Assembly (NCBI RefSeq): GCF_964656455.1
Contig: NC_135720.1
Coordinates: forward strand, 57,128,598 to 57,192,597
Length of the DNA: 64,000 nucleotides
Source of the DNA: Halichoerus grypus
Taxonomy: Eukaryota > Chordata > Mammalia > Carnivora > Phocidae
Direction of reading: 5' to 3'
Shown: piece by piece, positions 12,397 to 24,248 of the stretch
Layout: each line of letters starts with the position of its first letter
Position numbering within the stretch: the stretch's first letter is position 1
The notes under the pieces: model-generated
The model's input: the letters and a program-made list of their open reading frames with translations, nothing else
What the model was told of the DNA's origin: nothing
The model's database searches: none
Translations under genes and position numbers: made by a program

Positions 12397-12611
12397 GGGG
12401 CACCTGGATGGCTCAGTCGGTTAAGTGTCAGACCTTTGATTCAGTGCAGGTCATGATCTCAGGGTCATGAGATGGAGCTCTGCATTGTGCTCTGCGCTCA
12501 GTGCAGAGTCGACTTGAGATTCTCTTTCTCCCTCTGCCCCTCCCCCCACTCACGTTTGCACGTGTTCTCTTTCTTTCTCTCAAATAAATAAATAAATAAA
12601 GTCTTTAAAAA
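12397..12611 (+). mobile_element. CAN-SINE, older/intermediate subtype
   Basis: Sense SINE starting ggggcacctggatggctcag, with a central insertion-like variant ('tgtgctctgcgctcagtgcagagtcg') and tail TCAAATAAATAAATAAATAAAGTC. The flanks are (AAT)n on both sides, so the target duplication is probably aataataata but cannot be delimited exactly. Splits L1 ORF1 text. Confidence 0.9.
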
Positions 12612-13020
12612 ATAATAATAATTACAATGGTAATAATAATAAATAAAACATAACATTCAAGAACTGTAGGGAAACTTCAAAAGGTATAACATACACGTAA
12701 TTGGAATACCAGCAGGAGAAAAGAGAGAAAACTGAGCAGAAGAAATACTTTAAGTAATAGTGGCTGAAATTTTTTCAAAATTAATTACAGACACAAAGGC
12801 AAAAATCCAGGAATCTTAGAGAAGACCAAGCAAGATAATACCAAAAATTCTACACTCAGGTATATTATGTTCAAATTGCAGAAAACCAAAGACAAAAATA
12901 AAATCTTCAAAGAAGCTAAAGAGACGGGACATCTTACCAACAGAATAGGAATAAAATATACAGGAGACTGCTCAGAAACCACGTAAGAAAGAAGAGAGCG
13001 AAGTGGAATGTTTAAATTGT

Positions 13021-13185
13021 TGAGAAAAAAAAAAAAAAAACCTCAATAACCTAGAATTCTTCAGAAGTATGATCCTTCAAAAGTGAAGGATAAAAAAAAA
13101 TAGTTTCTCAGACAAATAAAAATGGAGGGAATTTTTTTACAGAACTGCTCTGAAAAAAATGTTTAAAACAAACAAACAAACAAAA
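13021..13185. repeat. A-rich low-complexity and (CAAA)n
   Basis: A run of A at 13,024-13,040 and a short (CAAA)n at about 13,168-13,185, both inside the old L1. Confidence 0.7.
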
Positions 13186-14745
13186 AACTCCTCAGGGAGA
13201 AGGGAAATAAGATAGGTCAAAAACTCCAATCTACATAAAAAATGCAAGAGCATAGAGAAGGAAGAAATAAAGGTAAATAAAATCTTTTACTTTTACCTCT
13301 TAAAAATAAAGGGATGGCAAAAGATGTACCTTGCTAACACTAATCAAAAGAAAGCTGGGATCCCTATATTAATTTCAGACAAAACAGATTTCAGTGCAAG
13401 TGAAAATCTCAGGGAGAAAGAGAGACTTCACATAATGATAAAGGAGTCAATTCTCTAAGAAGACACAGCTATACCTGTATGTATGTGTACTTGTGTGTGT
13501 ATATACTTATAATTATACCTATATACCATGTATGTACCTAATAAGAGAGCATCAAATACATGATACTGATATTGAAAGAAATTCCAAGAAAAATTCACAA
13601 ATTCAACACCCTTCTTTCAGTAAATGATTAAGTGGACAGAAATCACAAGGAGTTTGTTGACCTAAACTGCCCTATAAATAATCTTGATGTAATTAAAATG
13701 TATACAATATCCCATCCAACAACAGCATAATACGCATTCTCCTAAAGCCCACATGAAAAATTCACCAAATAGACGGCATTCTGAGCAATAACCTGTACCT
13801 TAACAATGTATTAAAGATGTTGTTATACAAAGAATATTAGACTAAAATGGAACTAAATTAGAAATCAGTTACAGAAAGATAGCTGGAAAAATCCCCAATT
13901 ATTTGATTAAGTAACACACTTTTAAATAACACATGGGTCAAAGAAGTTTCAAACAATCTTTCATAAACATTGAAACTGAAAGCAAATGAAAACAGTCCTT
14001 ATCAAAATAAGTAGAATGCGGTAAAACCAGGATTTAGAGGCAAATTTATAGCATGAAAAGCATACATTAGAAAAGAAAAAAGATCTAAAATATCCTAAGC
14101 TTCCACCTCGGGAAACTAGAAAAAGAAGAACAATTTAAGCCCAAAGCAAACAGAAGGAAAGAAATAATAAAAATTAAAGCTGAAATCAATGAAATCTAAG
14201 AGGAAAACAAAATCAACAAACCCAAAACCTGGTTCATTAAAAAGATCAGGAATATTGATAAACTTCCAGCCCGTTTAATCAAGAAAATAACACACAAATT
14301 ACCAATATCAGAAATGGTAATAACATCATCTATATTGATCTGCTGGAAATTAAAAGGGTAATAAAGGAACACTACAAACAGTTCTCTGCCTTAAAATTTA
14401 ATAATTTAAATAAAATCAATTCCTTGAAAGACATAAACTACAAAAACTTACACAGGAGAAGCAGATAATCTCAATAAACCTATTTCTATTTAAAAATATA
14501 AATCAATCAGTAATATTTTTCCAAAAGAGGAAACAACAGCCTATATGTTTTCACTAGTGAATTCTGCCAAAATTGAAGGAAGAAATCATGTTAATTCTTT
14601 ACACTCTCTTCCTCAAAACAGAAACAGAGGGAACTCTTCCTAATTCATTTTATGAAGCCAACATTACCCTAATACCAAAAGCAGATAGAAATAAAAAGAA
14701 ATGAACAATAAAGTCACAGAAAAACTTAGATACGTTTTAAATCCA

Positions 14746-15583
14746 TGTTACTAAGTTAAAGAAGCCAGCTGCAAAAATCTCTATATAAATCTAGAGGAAG
14801 TACTGGCATAAGTTATGTAGATAATCACCCAAAACCAAGCAAAAACAGAATAAACAAGATGTGCTGGCTCTTAGGAAATTGGAATGAAAGTTAAGATGCT
14901 GTTTTCTCATTTCTGAGTTAATTCTTTGGGTTCAGGACATGAGAAGGCAGAGGGAGACATAGACAATTCACCAATAGGTGAGTGAATGGGAACCGCACTA
15001 ATATCAACAGGAAATAAATTGTTTGAAGCTGGATATAGAATAAATCTCTCAAGGACAAAGGTCAATGCACATCAGGTAAACGGATTACATTGGATTTCTT
15101 TTAGTAAACCCAGTGGATTATAAATTGATGTCCTCTGGGATAGATTTATTCTACCCTAGACTTTATGTATCCCATAACAGAAGCAATCTTGCAAAATAAA
15201 ATTAAATGTTTAGAATGATGAATTATCTATCATTCAGGTAAGGAAATGGACAAAGAAACAATATCTATGGCAATTCCATATTACTTGAAAATACTACATT
15301 TTAACAAAAATATTTGCCAATTAATAATAAAAGATAATTTTTAAGGATTAGCATTTTATTTAAATCTGTTGGATTGAGTATGAAAGGAAGTAAGGCCAAG
15401 AGTCAACTGGAAAGATTTCTGAGTGTGGGAGGTCAGAACATGGGAGTAAGGAAAGATGCAGTTTATACAACTACATGTATTTCCCATCTAACAAAAAATA
15501 ATCTTCTCTTTTTGTTTTATCTGGTGGTACCTGGTCTTTTGTTTAAATTTACATATACCTACTGTAATTGATACACTATCAAT
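14746..15583. other. No recognisable feature
   Basis: Single-copy sequence following the L1. A 65-codon plus ORF at 15,374-15,571 has no recognisable family. Confidence 0.4.
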
Positions 15584-15665
15584 ATTTGATCCATGTAGAC
15601 AAATAAGGATCAAATGTAAAAAGTGATAATTTGATCCATGTAGACAAATAAGAATCAAATGTAAA
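15584..15665. repeat. 45-bp-period tandem duplication containing an inverted repeat
   Basis: A 37-base core occurs at 15,584-15,620 and again at 15,629-15,665, with one base different. Within the first copy ATTTGATCC (15,584-15,592) pairs perfectly with GGATCAAAT (15,607-15,615), giving a 9-bp stem around a 14-base loop. The second copy has one mismatch in the stem. The direct and inverted symmetry together let several alternative hairpins form. Confidence 0.9.
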
Positions 15666-16884
15666 TTCAAGCAGGGGCAGTCATTTGATTTTTGTATCTG
15701 TCAAATCCTATTGTGTCATCCAGGCAAGTAGAGCTAAGGAGAAACATTGGTAAGGATATTGAATGGCTGGCTCCATGAGTAAATTATTCCTCTGAACTAG
15801 AAAGCTCGATCATGAGCAAAAGTGGGGTGGGGGTGAAAAGGTGGTCAAAACAGGTGATATATAGCAATAAGCAGAGATCATAACAAATAAGAATGATGCT
15901 TAAAAGTAAATCACACTCCCAGTTATGATGCAATTATACTATTTCCAGGAGAGAACCTCAGAGCCTTAGAATAAAACCCATAGCTCTCTCCTACAAATGT
16001 GGTGGCAATGCCAGGAGAAGCTTTCAGACCTGGTTCCTATAGAGAAGGGAAATTAAACTATTGATTTATAAACTCTATCTAAAGATTCCACTTACATAAT
16101 TTGGAGTGTAGAAGAGACAAAAGATATCTTGATGACTTGACTTATGGGCCTCAACTACTGCTTTGTTCACTGTTAAGGTCCTATATTTACCATTCTATTT
16201 ATCAGATATCCTGTGAAGTACTACCAATGAATGACATAGGATAGACAGTAGTGAAGAGCAAAGCTTATGCGTTATATAAAACCAAAGATCAAAATTATAT
16301 ATTTTTAAGACAGCTGCCTGAATATAATGAGAAGCAGATTGCAGCTGCTGTCCTTATATTTCGCAATTTAGTATGCTCATTTAAATACATCAGTTGTGAA
16401 TTTGGGTGAAATTTACTGAAGGACAGTAAAAATGGAACTTGAGTAGCCTTTAAGTGGGTGCATTTGGGTATGAATTGTGGCTTAATACTACCTACAACCA
16501 TTCAGAGATATGCAAAAGACAATTTTAAAATTGTGGTGCACACAGACATTCTCATTTAGCACACAACATTTTGGAATCCAGATCATGTTCTCTAACTACA
16601 TGACTCTCATTAATGTTCAAAGGCAACACTGTATGTAGAGCTTTAATCAATACTTCCAGATACTTTGTTAGGACTTTATGAATTGCTCATGGGTTATTGC
16701 ATCAGGCTGTAATAATATTCCTGGGGGCAAGAAACCATGTTAAGGAAACTACCATTTTTCAGAATATCAGAGGGATCTATATTCTAGAAAATAAGGAAGA
16801 TGGGTTAGAGCTGAAAATCAGCTTATTATCTGGATGCATAATAAGGCCATAAGTGAAAGGATTAATAATAACTCTGAATAATTA
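15666..16884. other. No recognisable feature
   Basis: Single-copy sequence. A faint L2-like resemblance near 16,160-16,240 was not strong enough to call. The minus ORF at 16,295-16,501 (68 codons) is unassigned. Confidence 0.35.
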
Positions 16885-16892
16885 ATCTAATG

Positions 16893-17089
16893 CAGGATTT
16901 ATCAACCTTCATTTTGGATTAAATAATTATTTGTTGTGAGTGACTTTCCTATGCATTTTAAGATTTTTAGTAATATTCCTAGCTTCAGTTCTCTAGATGC
17001 CAATAGCAAGACTCCAGTTGTAACTACCAAAATGTCTCCAGACATTGCCAAATGTTTCTAGAGGACAAAATTACCCCTGAGAACTTCTG
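16893..17089 (+). mobile_element. MER20-like hAT-Charlie non-autonomous DNA transposon
   Basis: Follows the MER20 consensus order over nearly its full length: 'tatcaacct', 'attatttgttgtgagtgac', 'cctatgcattttaagattttta', 'ctagatgccaatagca', 'aatgtctccagacattgcc' and 'acccctgagaac'. It starts CAG and ends CTG, as hAT elements do. The 8-base flanks atctaatg (16,885-16,892) and ctctaatg (17,090-17,097) match at 7 of 8, the length expected for a hAT target duplication. About 197 bases, close to the family's usual 219. It has no coding capacity. Confidence 0.85.
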
Positions 17090-17482
17090 CTCTAATGGAT
17101 GGATAACCATACCCATCAAAAATTATGGGGAAGGCCTATATACTCACAGATGAAGAATTATTAGATATTCTAATCATGAATATCATGATTTGAAGATCCG
17201 TGGCTAAAGAATAGTCAAGAGTAACCTAAAAAGTGCATTTGTGATAACACACTATGGTAAGGCTAAGTTTTAGAAGGGCAGCACTGGTTATTATGGTTTT
17301 TATTGTTGCTCTTTAACAGCCCAGATACATGTTTAAAAAAAAAAAAAAGCCTATCTTCCCTGTTCCACAATTAGCTGATACTGGACAGATAAAGATCAAA
17401 ACCATAGTGGCTTATGGGAAATAAATAGGTGGAACTATATAATGACAGCGGGAAGCCAGTATCTTTAAAAACCTATGCTATG

Positions 17483-17687
17483 GGAGCGCCTGGGTGGCTC
17501 ATTCGTTGAATGTCTGCCTTCGGCTCAGGTCATGGTCCCAAGGTCCTGGGATCGAGCCCCGCATCGGGCTCCCTGCTCAGCGGGAGGCCTGCTTCTTCCT
17601 CTCCCACTCCCTCTGCTTGTGTTCCCTCTCTTGCTGTGTCTCTGTCAGATAAATAAATAAAATCTTTAAAAAAATAAAAATAAAAAT
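17483..17687 (+). mobile_element. CAN-SINE, young copy
   Basis: Sense SINE with intact head, body and AAATAAATAAAATC tail ending in (AAAAT)n. The target duplication AAAAACCTATGCTATG is perfect over 16 bases at 17,467-17,482 and 17,688-17,703. The ORF at 17,475-17,660 is SINE sequence. Confidence 0.96.
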
Positions 17688-18012
17688 AAAAACCTATGCT
17701 ATGATAGCTGAGATATAGCTACCCTCACTAACCAAAAATAATCCAGACTTTAGTGAACATTGACCTCTAGTCACAATCTGCCATCAGGAATATGTGATAT
17801 ATTTAACTGATGTATGGTAAGTGAAACTTTAACTTCTCTGCCAGAAATATACATTGTTGAAATAAAATTTTCTGTTGTTCCTGATAAAAATAAGTGAAAA
17901 GCAAAGTCATGTAGACATGATTTCCAAGAAAATATGTGGGTAAATGTATTTGAACCTCATGATTGTTGAAATATTTGTGGAAAACCATTGTTTATAAAAG
18001 AGGTATATACTG

Positions 18013-18208
18013 GGGCGCTTGGGTGGCTCAGTCAGTTAAGCGTCTGCCTTTGGCTCAAGTCATGATCTCAGGGTCCTGGGTTTGAGTCCCATGTCAGACT
18101 CCCTGCTCAGTGGGGAGTCTGCTCCTCCCTCCCCCTCTGCCTCTCCCCCTGCTCATGTTCTCTCTCTCGCTCTTGCTCTCTCTCAAATAAATAAGATCTT
18201 AAAAAAAT
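18013..18208 (+). mobile_element. CAN-SINE
   Basis: Sense SINE, intact head and CT-rich part, tail CAAATAAATAAGATC. Flanks gaggtatatactg (18,000-18,012) and gatgtatgtactg (18,209-18,221) are an 11/13 target duplication. The right flank was later used as the target of the L1 at 18,229. Confidence 0.94.
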
Positions 18209-18228
18209 GATGTATGTACTGAATATAT

Positions 18229-18229
18229 G

Positions 18230-18285
<56 letters not shown>

Positions 18286-18798
18286 TGCATCAAGTTTTTA
18301 TTTAAATACTAGTTAGTTAACATGTAGTGTAATACTGGTTCAGGAGTGGAATTTAGTGATTCGTCACTTACATATAACACCCAGTGCACATCATAACAAG
18401 TGCCCTCCTTAATATCCATCACCCATCTAGCCCATCCCCCCACCCACCTCCCCTCCAGCAACCCTCAGTTTGTTCTCTATAGTTAAGAGTCTTAATGGTT
18501 TGTTTCCCTCTCTCTTTTTTCCCCCTCCCATATGTTCATCTGTTTTGTTTCTTAAGTTCTACATATGAGTGAAATGATACGGTATTTGTCTTTCTCTGAC
18601 TGACTTATTTTGCTTAGTCTAATACACTCTAGCTCCATCCATGTCATTGCAAATGGCAAGATTTCATTCTTTTTATGGCTGAATAATATTCCCTTGTATA
18701 TATATGTATACCACATCTTCTTTATCCATTCATCAGTCCTTGGACATTTGAGCTCTGTCCATAATTTGGCTATTGTTGATAATGCTGCTATAAACCTC
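18229..18798 (-). mobile_element. 5'-truncated carnivore L1 3' end, antisense, with (TA)n tail
   Basis: From 18,285 the plus strand is the antisense of the carnivore L1 3' end: 'agtttttatttaaat', 'acatataacacccagtgc', 'ccctccagcaaccctcagtttgttctc', then 'atggctgaataatattcc' and 'ccacatcttctttatcc'. The flanks tgtactgaatatat (18,215-18,228) and tgtaatgaatatat (18,799-18,812) match at 13 of 14 and define the insertion. The segment 18,229-18,284, where a poly(T) should lie, is an almost pure (TA)n run. ORFs on both strands here (18,552-18,824 and 18,610-18,843) are L1 sequence. Confidence 0.88.
18230..18283. repeat. (TA)n microsatellite in the L1 tail
   Basis: About 25 TA units interrupted once near the start. 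It lies between the left target duplication and the L1 3' end, so it probably grew out of the former poly(A) tail. Confidence 0.9.
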
Positions 18799-18812
18799 TG
18801 TAATGAATATAT

Positions 18813-19372
18813 TAAAATATTCAAATTATTGATGATTTTTTAAAAAAGTTAATGCCTAGCAAGTTAATAGCAAAAGACCAGTAAAGAGATACAATCATGA
18901 TTAACATGCTTTGTAGAGGGAATTCTTATTCCACATTGGATTATTCATTCCTAATGCTTGTTGGAGTCTTTGTAGGCTTGTTCTTTTGTATAATATTTTG
19001 CAGAAAATGCTTTAAGAAAAATAATGAAGATACCTAAGAAATTTATGGAAAGGCCGTATTGACAAAGGACAAAGGGTGTACTGGGAAGAAAGAGATTAAG
19101 TAGCAGATCTTTATTCCATTCCCTCTTTTTGGAAAGATGCCCATAAAGAAGATGGCTGATGTGATCTATCAAATTCCCTCATAAATATACTAATAAATAT
19201 ACAGACCTCCTAACAAACAAGACAATGATATTTGCTAATAGCAAAGCCCTTACTTAAGTACTGCTTAGAGATTTCATATATTATTTTGGTCCCAGAGCAC
19301 ATCTGATGCTACAAGAAAAAAAGTGGGAAATCAGGCTGTGGTCATGAACTCTTTCTCTTCTTCCTTGTATCC
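18813..19372. other. No recognisable feature
   Basis: Single-copy sequence; the minus ORF at 18,951-19,172 is unassigned. Confidence 0.4.
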
Positions 19373-19487
19373 TTGTGTTGAGCACTGGGTATAATATGTA
19401 AGTGATGAGTCACTAAATTCTCCTGAAACCAATACTACACTATACGTTGAATAACTAGTATTTAAATAAAAATTTGAAAAAAAAATG
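19373..19487 (+). mobile_element. Very short carnivore L1 3' end, sense
   Basis: About 115 bases of the L1 terminal segment: 'gagcactgggtataatatgtaagtgatgagtcac', 'gaaaccaatactacac', then 'aaataaaaatttgaaaaaaaaa'. Extreme 5' truncation of this kind is typical for L1. No clear target duplication was found. Confidence 0.8.
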
Positions 19488-19749
19488 AAGTTCAAAGAAA
19501 ACAATTGCTGAAAGCGGAACTTGGAGAAGAAGGCATATTCTCTTGAGTTTGAAATATATATGAAAGAGATACCATGCGTTAAACTCTGGTGAAGTTGCTA
19601 AACTCTAAGAACAAAGAAGATATACTATAAGCTTCCAGAGGGGAAAAATTGGACTTTAAAAAGGGAAGAGATTCATAACTGACACTGAATCTATCAACAG
19701 TAGTGAAATGTAAGAAACTGTGAAATACCATCACAGTATTTTATAGCTA

Positions 19750-19930
19750 TGAGAAGTATCTCACAAGTGACACATTTGCCATATTTTATTTTAAATGCAG
19801 GTCACTAGGTCTGGCCCACACACAAGGAGAGGGGATTACACAAGGGCACAAATACTAGGAGTCAAGAATCACCAGAAGGCACTTTGAAGATGATTACCAC
19901 AAGCACCTATGATAATTAAATTTATTACCT
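19750..19930 (+). mobile_element. Possible old interspersed repeat, class not assigned
   Basis: The stretch 'ggtctggcccacacacaaggagaggggattacacaagggc ... accacaag' resembles a familiar dispersed mammalian sequence that I cannot assign to a family with certainty. Confidence 0.35.
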
Positions 19931-21070
19931 AGTTTCTAGACATTCTTGGAACATTGGATTCATAGGAAATAAGGGAAGAAGTCAGCTGTTAAACAAAAAT
20001 CTGTAGAAATGATATAGACCTATGCATAAATCAAGAGAAGAAGATTCTGGCGTACTTCATAGAAGACCATTTTCATATTGATTAGAATATCTAGTTTCAT
20101 TACATGCATATATAGATCCAGTTAATAAACTTTTTATCATTAATTGATTTTTTTGAGTTTATTTCAAATTTATTTCCATCATGACCTTTTCCAGATCATT
20201 TTCTTCTGTATCTATTTAAAAGACTTGTACTATGGTTTCTTGAGATCTATAAATTTTTTCAATCCCCTAAAGTAAATAAATAAATAAATATTAATAAAGT
20301 TTATATTTGAGCAATACCTTTGAAGTTTTAAAATTAGTTTTAACAATCTGATCTTTCATAATACTGTAGGAAGATTCCTCATGTGGACCTATCTATTGAT
20401 TTTCATGTGAGATAACTCTGCATCATGGATTTCACAAAAGTTTACAGAATTTATCAGCTACATCAAGCAGCACTTGTCCACAGTGAATTTTTTTTGATAA
20501 TTTGACTTCTATTTCTTTGTTTGTTTCTTGAATCACTTCTCCATTCCTTTGCTCAGGGTCTCTGGCTTCACTTCCCACACAAACTCCTTGCACTCAAAGT
20601 ATTATAATTCTAATGTCCCAGACACCAGGTACTTGGAAGAAAATTATGAAAGCCACTATCATGACTCATAAAATCTCACATTTTTGTAATGATGAGATGA
20701 GTTAAAAATTTTCATTAATGTGTGAGAAGACCTACAGTAAAAATAGGTATTAAGTACCATGGAAGTAGCAAAGAATGGACTATATTCTTTAATGTCTGCC
20801 TATGTTTACATCTGCTAAAATATTATATGTTCTATTTACCTTAAAGTGTATATTTAAATATACATCTCTTTAAAACAGTAATATTGTTAATAGATCCTCT
20901 CCTCAGGACTTTGAAATGACACAGCAAAGACAATGATTACAGAAATTTGAAAATCCAAGGTTATTCTTTGGACAAGTTTAGTAACCAGTATACCAAGACA
21001 TTAACTCCGGCAGAAATTAAAGTATAGGATATTAAATGGCTATTCATAAAGCCACCATAGTTTTTGCTTC
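19931..21070. other. No recognisable feature
   Basis: AT-rich single-copy sequence with a short (AAAT)n at about 20,272-20,290. Confidence 0.4.
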
Positions 21071-21073
21071 GTG

Positions 21074-21140
21074 TGCACATGTGCATGCACACACACACAC
21101 AATAACTCATGCATGCACATGCATACACACACATGTTCAT
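21074..21140. repeat. CA-rich low-complexity tract
   Basis: Interrupted (CA)n with CATG variants. The 65-codon ORF over it (His/Thr-rich) is an artefact of the repeat. Confidence 0.85.
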
Positions 21141-21504
21141 ACATCACATAAATCCTTAGTTTTAATATCTTGCCAAAACATTGTAGTAAAATATGTTAAT
21201 ATCAACTATTTATTGGAAGTAGAGCAAGATTAACAAATACTTAAATTTCCAGAAAATATTTAAATATCCACTCTACATTTCTAAACATAAAATGGAGAGG
21301 AGAGGACATTTATAATAAGACTGACAAAACCTGAGTTTTTCTGAGATGAATTCCAAGTGTCTAGTCAAGGATTACTTTTGACACATGGCTACAGTTTGTT
21401 GTATTTTTCTTTTAATTTTATACATCAGGTTTCTGGAGGTTTTTAGTTTTTAGTTTTTTGGGTTTTTTTTTTTTTGCTTTTGTCTTTTATTTGCCCCATG
21501 ATAT

Positions 21505-21693
21505 TTTTTTTTAAGATTTTATTTATTTATTTGATAGAGAGAGCATGTGCAGGGTGGGGAGGAGTGAGGGGAGAGGGAGCAGACTCCCCGCTGAGCAGGG
21601 AGCCATTACCATTATGGGGCTCAATCCCAGGACCCTGGGATCATGACCTGAGATGAAGGCAGACGCTTGACCGACTGAGCCACCCAAGTGCCC
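21505..21693 (-). mobile_element. CAN-SINE with a small internal variant
   Basis: Inverted SINE. The middle reads 'gagcagggagccattaccattatggggctc', where the usual 'gagcccgatgcggggctc' is expanded. Target duplication tgccccatgatat (21,492-21,504) and tgccctatgatac (21,694-21,706), 11 of 13. ORFs on both strands over this interval are SINE sequence. Confidence 0.93.
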
Positions 21694-21859
21694 TGCCCTA
21701 TGATACTTCTGATTTAACTTCACATAGACCCCCTTTCATTTTTTAAATTAATGACTCATTTTTATTAGTTTAAACAAAGCACGTAGCTTAAGAAAAATCT
21801 TATTTTAATATAAGTGGGGTTTTTTTCCTCATACTCATCATATTCCTCTCTTGGCTTCA

Positions 21860-22500
21860 AACAAGTAAATTTTTTCTGAATTTTTATTTTAATACAACTT
21901 GCTTTTTTTCACAGTTTAACCACATACAGATGAATCATTAAGATATACTTTATTTAATTTGCTTAATTTAGCATTTACATAAAGATCATGCAATTAAGTA
22001 TGTATCTGTAATTTTTTTTTAAGATTTTATTTATTTATTTGACAGAGAGACAGAGAGAGTGCACAAGTAGGCAGAGCAGCAGGCAGAGGGAGAGGGAGAG
22101 GCAGGCTTCCCACTGAGCAGGGAGCCCGAAGCGGGCTCGATCCCAGGACCTTGGGATCATCACCTGAGCCAAAGGCAGCCGCTTAACTGACTGAGCCACC
22201 CAGGCGCCCCTGTATCTGTAATTTTATTTTAAACTTAGTATTATGCTTTTTGAACTTATTCTAAGTCATGTTGCCTTAGTTCATTCACTTTTATTGTTTT
22301 ATGATATTTTAGTACAAATTTATGATATAGATTATGGCCATTTAAAGGAATTTCAGTTAATCAATTGCTCTTAGAAATGTTACCTGAATATTCTGCTGGT
22401 ACACACATGTATAAAATGTGAAATTTCTTGGTGTTAGGAGGTAAGCAATTTTAACTTTACTAGATCATGTATAGGGTTTTTAGCAGACACTTAAAAAAAT
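21860..22500 (-). mobile_element. Possible old L1ME 3' fragment around the SINE at 22,016
   Basis: 'caacttgctttttttcac' and later 'ccatttaaaggaatttc' recall the antisense of L1ME 3' ends, but the match is patchy. Outside these pieces I recognise nothing. Confidence 0.3.
22016..22210 (-). mobile_element. CAN-SINE, young copy
   Basis: Inverted, near-consensus SINE with AAGATTTTATTTATTTATTTG, GA-rich run and head complement ending CCACCCAGGCGCCCC. The 15-base target duplication TGTATCTGTAATTTT is perfect at 22,001-22,015 and 22,211-22,225. Confidence 0.96.
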
Positions 22501-22589
22501 ATTAATGGTGCATAATATGAGTTAAAAAGTCTTTAAGCAGTAAGTATAGTGTGTACAAATCATAAGAAGTGTGTCTGAAATGTTGAATG

Positions 22590-23500
22590 GTTTTCAGAAA
22601 GGCTGGGATATAAACATTGGGAACAAGTTATGCAGAAGATATAAAGATGAGATCATACCAGTCATTACAGGCCTTACTAAAAATTTTAGAATTTTTACTT
22701 CAGTCAGGGAGACACTAGTGATTTTATTGACCTGAACTTTAAGTATGACATGGTTGAATGTTAATTTTTTAATATCACTTAAACTCCTATATGGAGAAGT
22801 ACATGGGAGATACAGTGTATGTATAGAGACCAATTAAATGACTAAATGGTACATCAAACAAGGAATAGGTTTTTAAAAACTACATTTTGGCAATGGAAGT
22901 GGAAAAATGGACAGACGGATATTTTAATGGGGAAGCAGTACAGTTGGGCATGAGGTGAGGGAGAGCTAAACGAAGTTCTTAATGAAAATTTTCAGTTTTG
23001 TGATCAAGCAAAATTCAATACTGACAGAATTTGTGAAATGGCAAATATTGAGAATGGTAATTTGGGGAAGAGGCATTGTGCAATGATTTGACATTTGTTT
23101 TGAATATAGTATGCTGAGATCCTCTGATTCATCCAAATGGAAATTTTGAGTATGCACTTAGATATATAAATCTAAAATTCAGAAGAGCAGTATAGACTGG
23201 AAATATAGGATTGTGTATAACCACATGTGAATTCTAATGAAAACCAAGAAGAGGAATCAACTCTGTGATGATAAGAAAAGGATACCAAGAAAAAATAATT
23301 GAGCTGTTCCATGACTTGAGAATAGTCTTGACAAAGAAGTGTTGGCAAGAGAGACATGAAAAGATCATCAAGAGAAGTAAGAGGAAAACCTGGAGCCTAT
23401 GTTGGCCCTATAGACTAGGGAACAGTGTGATTAAAGATGAGTAGTCTGCTCTGCTAAGTGCTGCTTTGTAGTAAGCAGGTTAGAAAATGAAGTTTACCCA
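22590..23500 (+). mobile_element. Old mammalian interspersed repeat, probably L2-type
   Basis: About 0.9 kb that follows, in order, a familiar dispersed repeat: 'gagatcat..', 'cattacaggcc', then 'gagaatggtaatttgg', 'gttttgtgatcaagc', 'ggaaattttgagtatgcac', 'aaattcagaagagcag..', 'ctggaaatataggattg', and near the end 'agaggaaaacctggag' and 'agtgctgctttg'. Divergence is high. I place it with L2-type repeats only tentatively. Three minus-strand ORFs of 61-79 codons inside it are not genes. Confidence 0.5.
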
Positions 23501-24248
23501 TTAGACTAGTGATGCAGACATGATTATCTTTTTTTGAAAGCATTACTTATAAGATAGAAATATCCTTAATAAGCAAACCCTGGTCCCTCTGCACGAAGCT
23601 TTTGTTGTATCCAGATGGAAACAGTGCTCTTTGGACACAAAAATCAGATGCAATTCAGAATACTATGTTTATTTCACTTAACAACAAGCTAATGCTACCA
23701 GAACGGATGAACTACACAACCAAAACAATAAAACAATCACCTCTGGCCCTTCATTTGCTTCATTTTTTTTTTCTAAGAAAAGTCCCCAAAGAGGGACTGT
23801 AACTTAAACAGAACTAGAAAGTCTTCCAGATTGAAATATTTGCTAGAAATTATTATCACACCAAACTCACCTTACAGAATTATCTATTTTCACAAGTTCT
23901 ATTTCCAGTAGAATTCCCAAAGAATTGGTACAAGCTAATGATAAAGGTCTCTTTCAGAGAGTTAGACTGTGTGTTGGATGATTCATAAAGGAATCATCTC
24001 AATAAAATTGGTAAACAATTTGGAATATATTATTTTGTTTAGCTATCCCTGGGGCATCATTTTAGTGGATGATTACAGGCAAATGAACATTATCTTATAA
24101 TTTTTACATGAGCACCAGAAGCTTTCCTCCTAGCTCCAGATTGCTATTTATTTTCTAATGATATTTTATAAAATCCTATCAGTTTAGAGGGAAAGCTCAG
24201 GGGATCCTCAATGGTAGTTAGAGCTTCATTTTGTTTTCTTACTTTTTG
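23501..24248. other. No recognisable feature
   Basis: Single-copy sequence; the 66-codon ORF at 23,602-23,802 is unassigned. Confidence 0.4.

Larger units (their letters stand above)
11330..14745 (+). mobile_element. Old L1M element: 5' UTR, ORF1 and start of ORF2, sense
   Basis: About 3.4 kb of sense L1. 11,330-11,950 resembles the L1M 5' UTR ('gccacagtatatctgagaaggag', 'gaagaagtcacagccagatt'). 12,080-13,050 is ORF1 ('ggctcatcagtgaagactgg', 'gtataacatacacgtaattgg', 'gaataccagcaggagaaaa'). From about 13,320 comes the ORF2 endonuclease region ('gggatccctatattaatttcagac', 'ccaacaacagcataatacgcattctcc', 'aatggaactaaattagaaatcag') and then the start of the reverse-transcriptase part ('gaattctgccaaaattgaaggaagaa', 'tttatgaagccaacattaccctaat'). 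Everything downstream of the RT start is missing. Frames are riddled with stops; it is not functional. A SINE at 12,397-12,611 lies in ORF1. Confidence 0.8.

Noticed and set aside
19750..19930. Naming this segment as a specific LTR family
   Set aside because: The wording is familiar but I could not place it in a family without a search, so no name is given.
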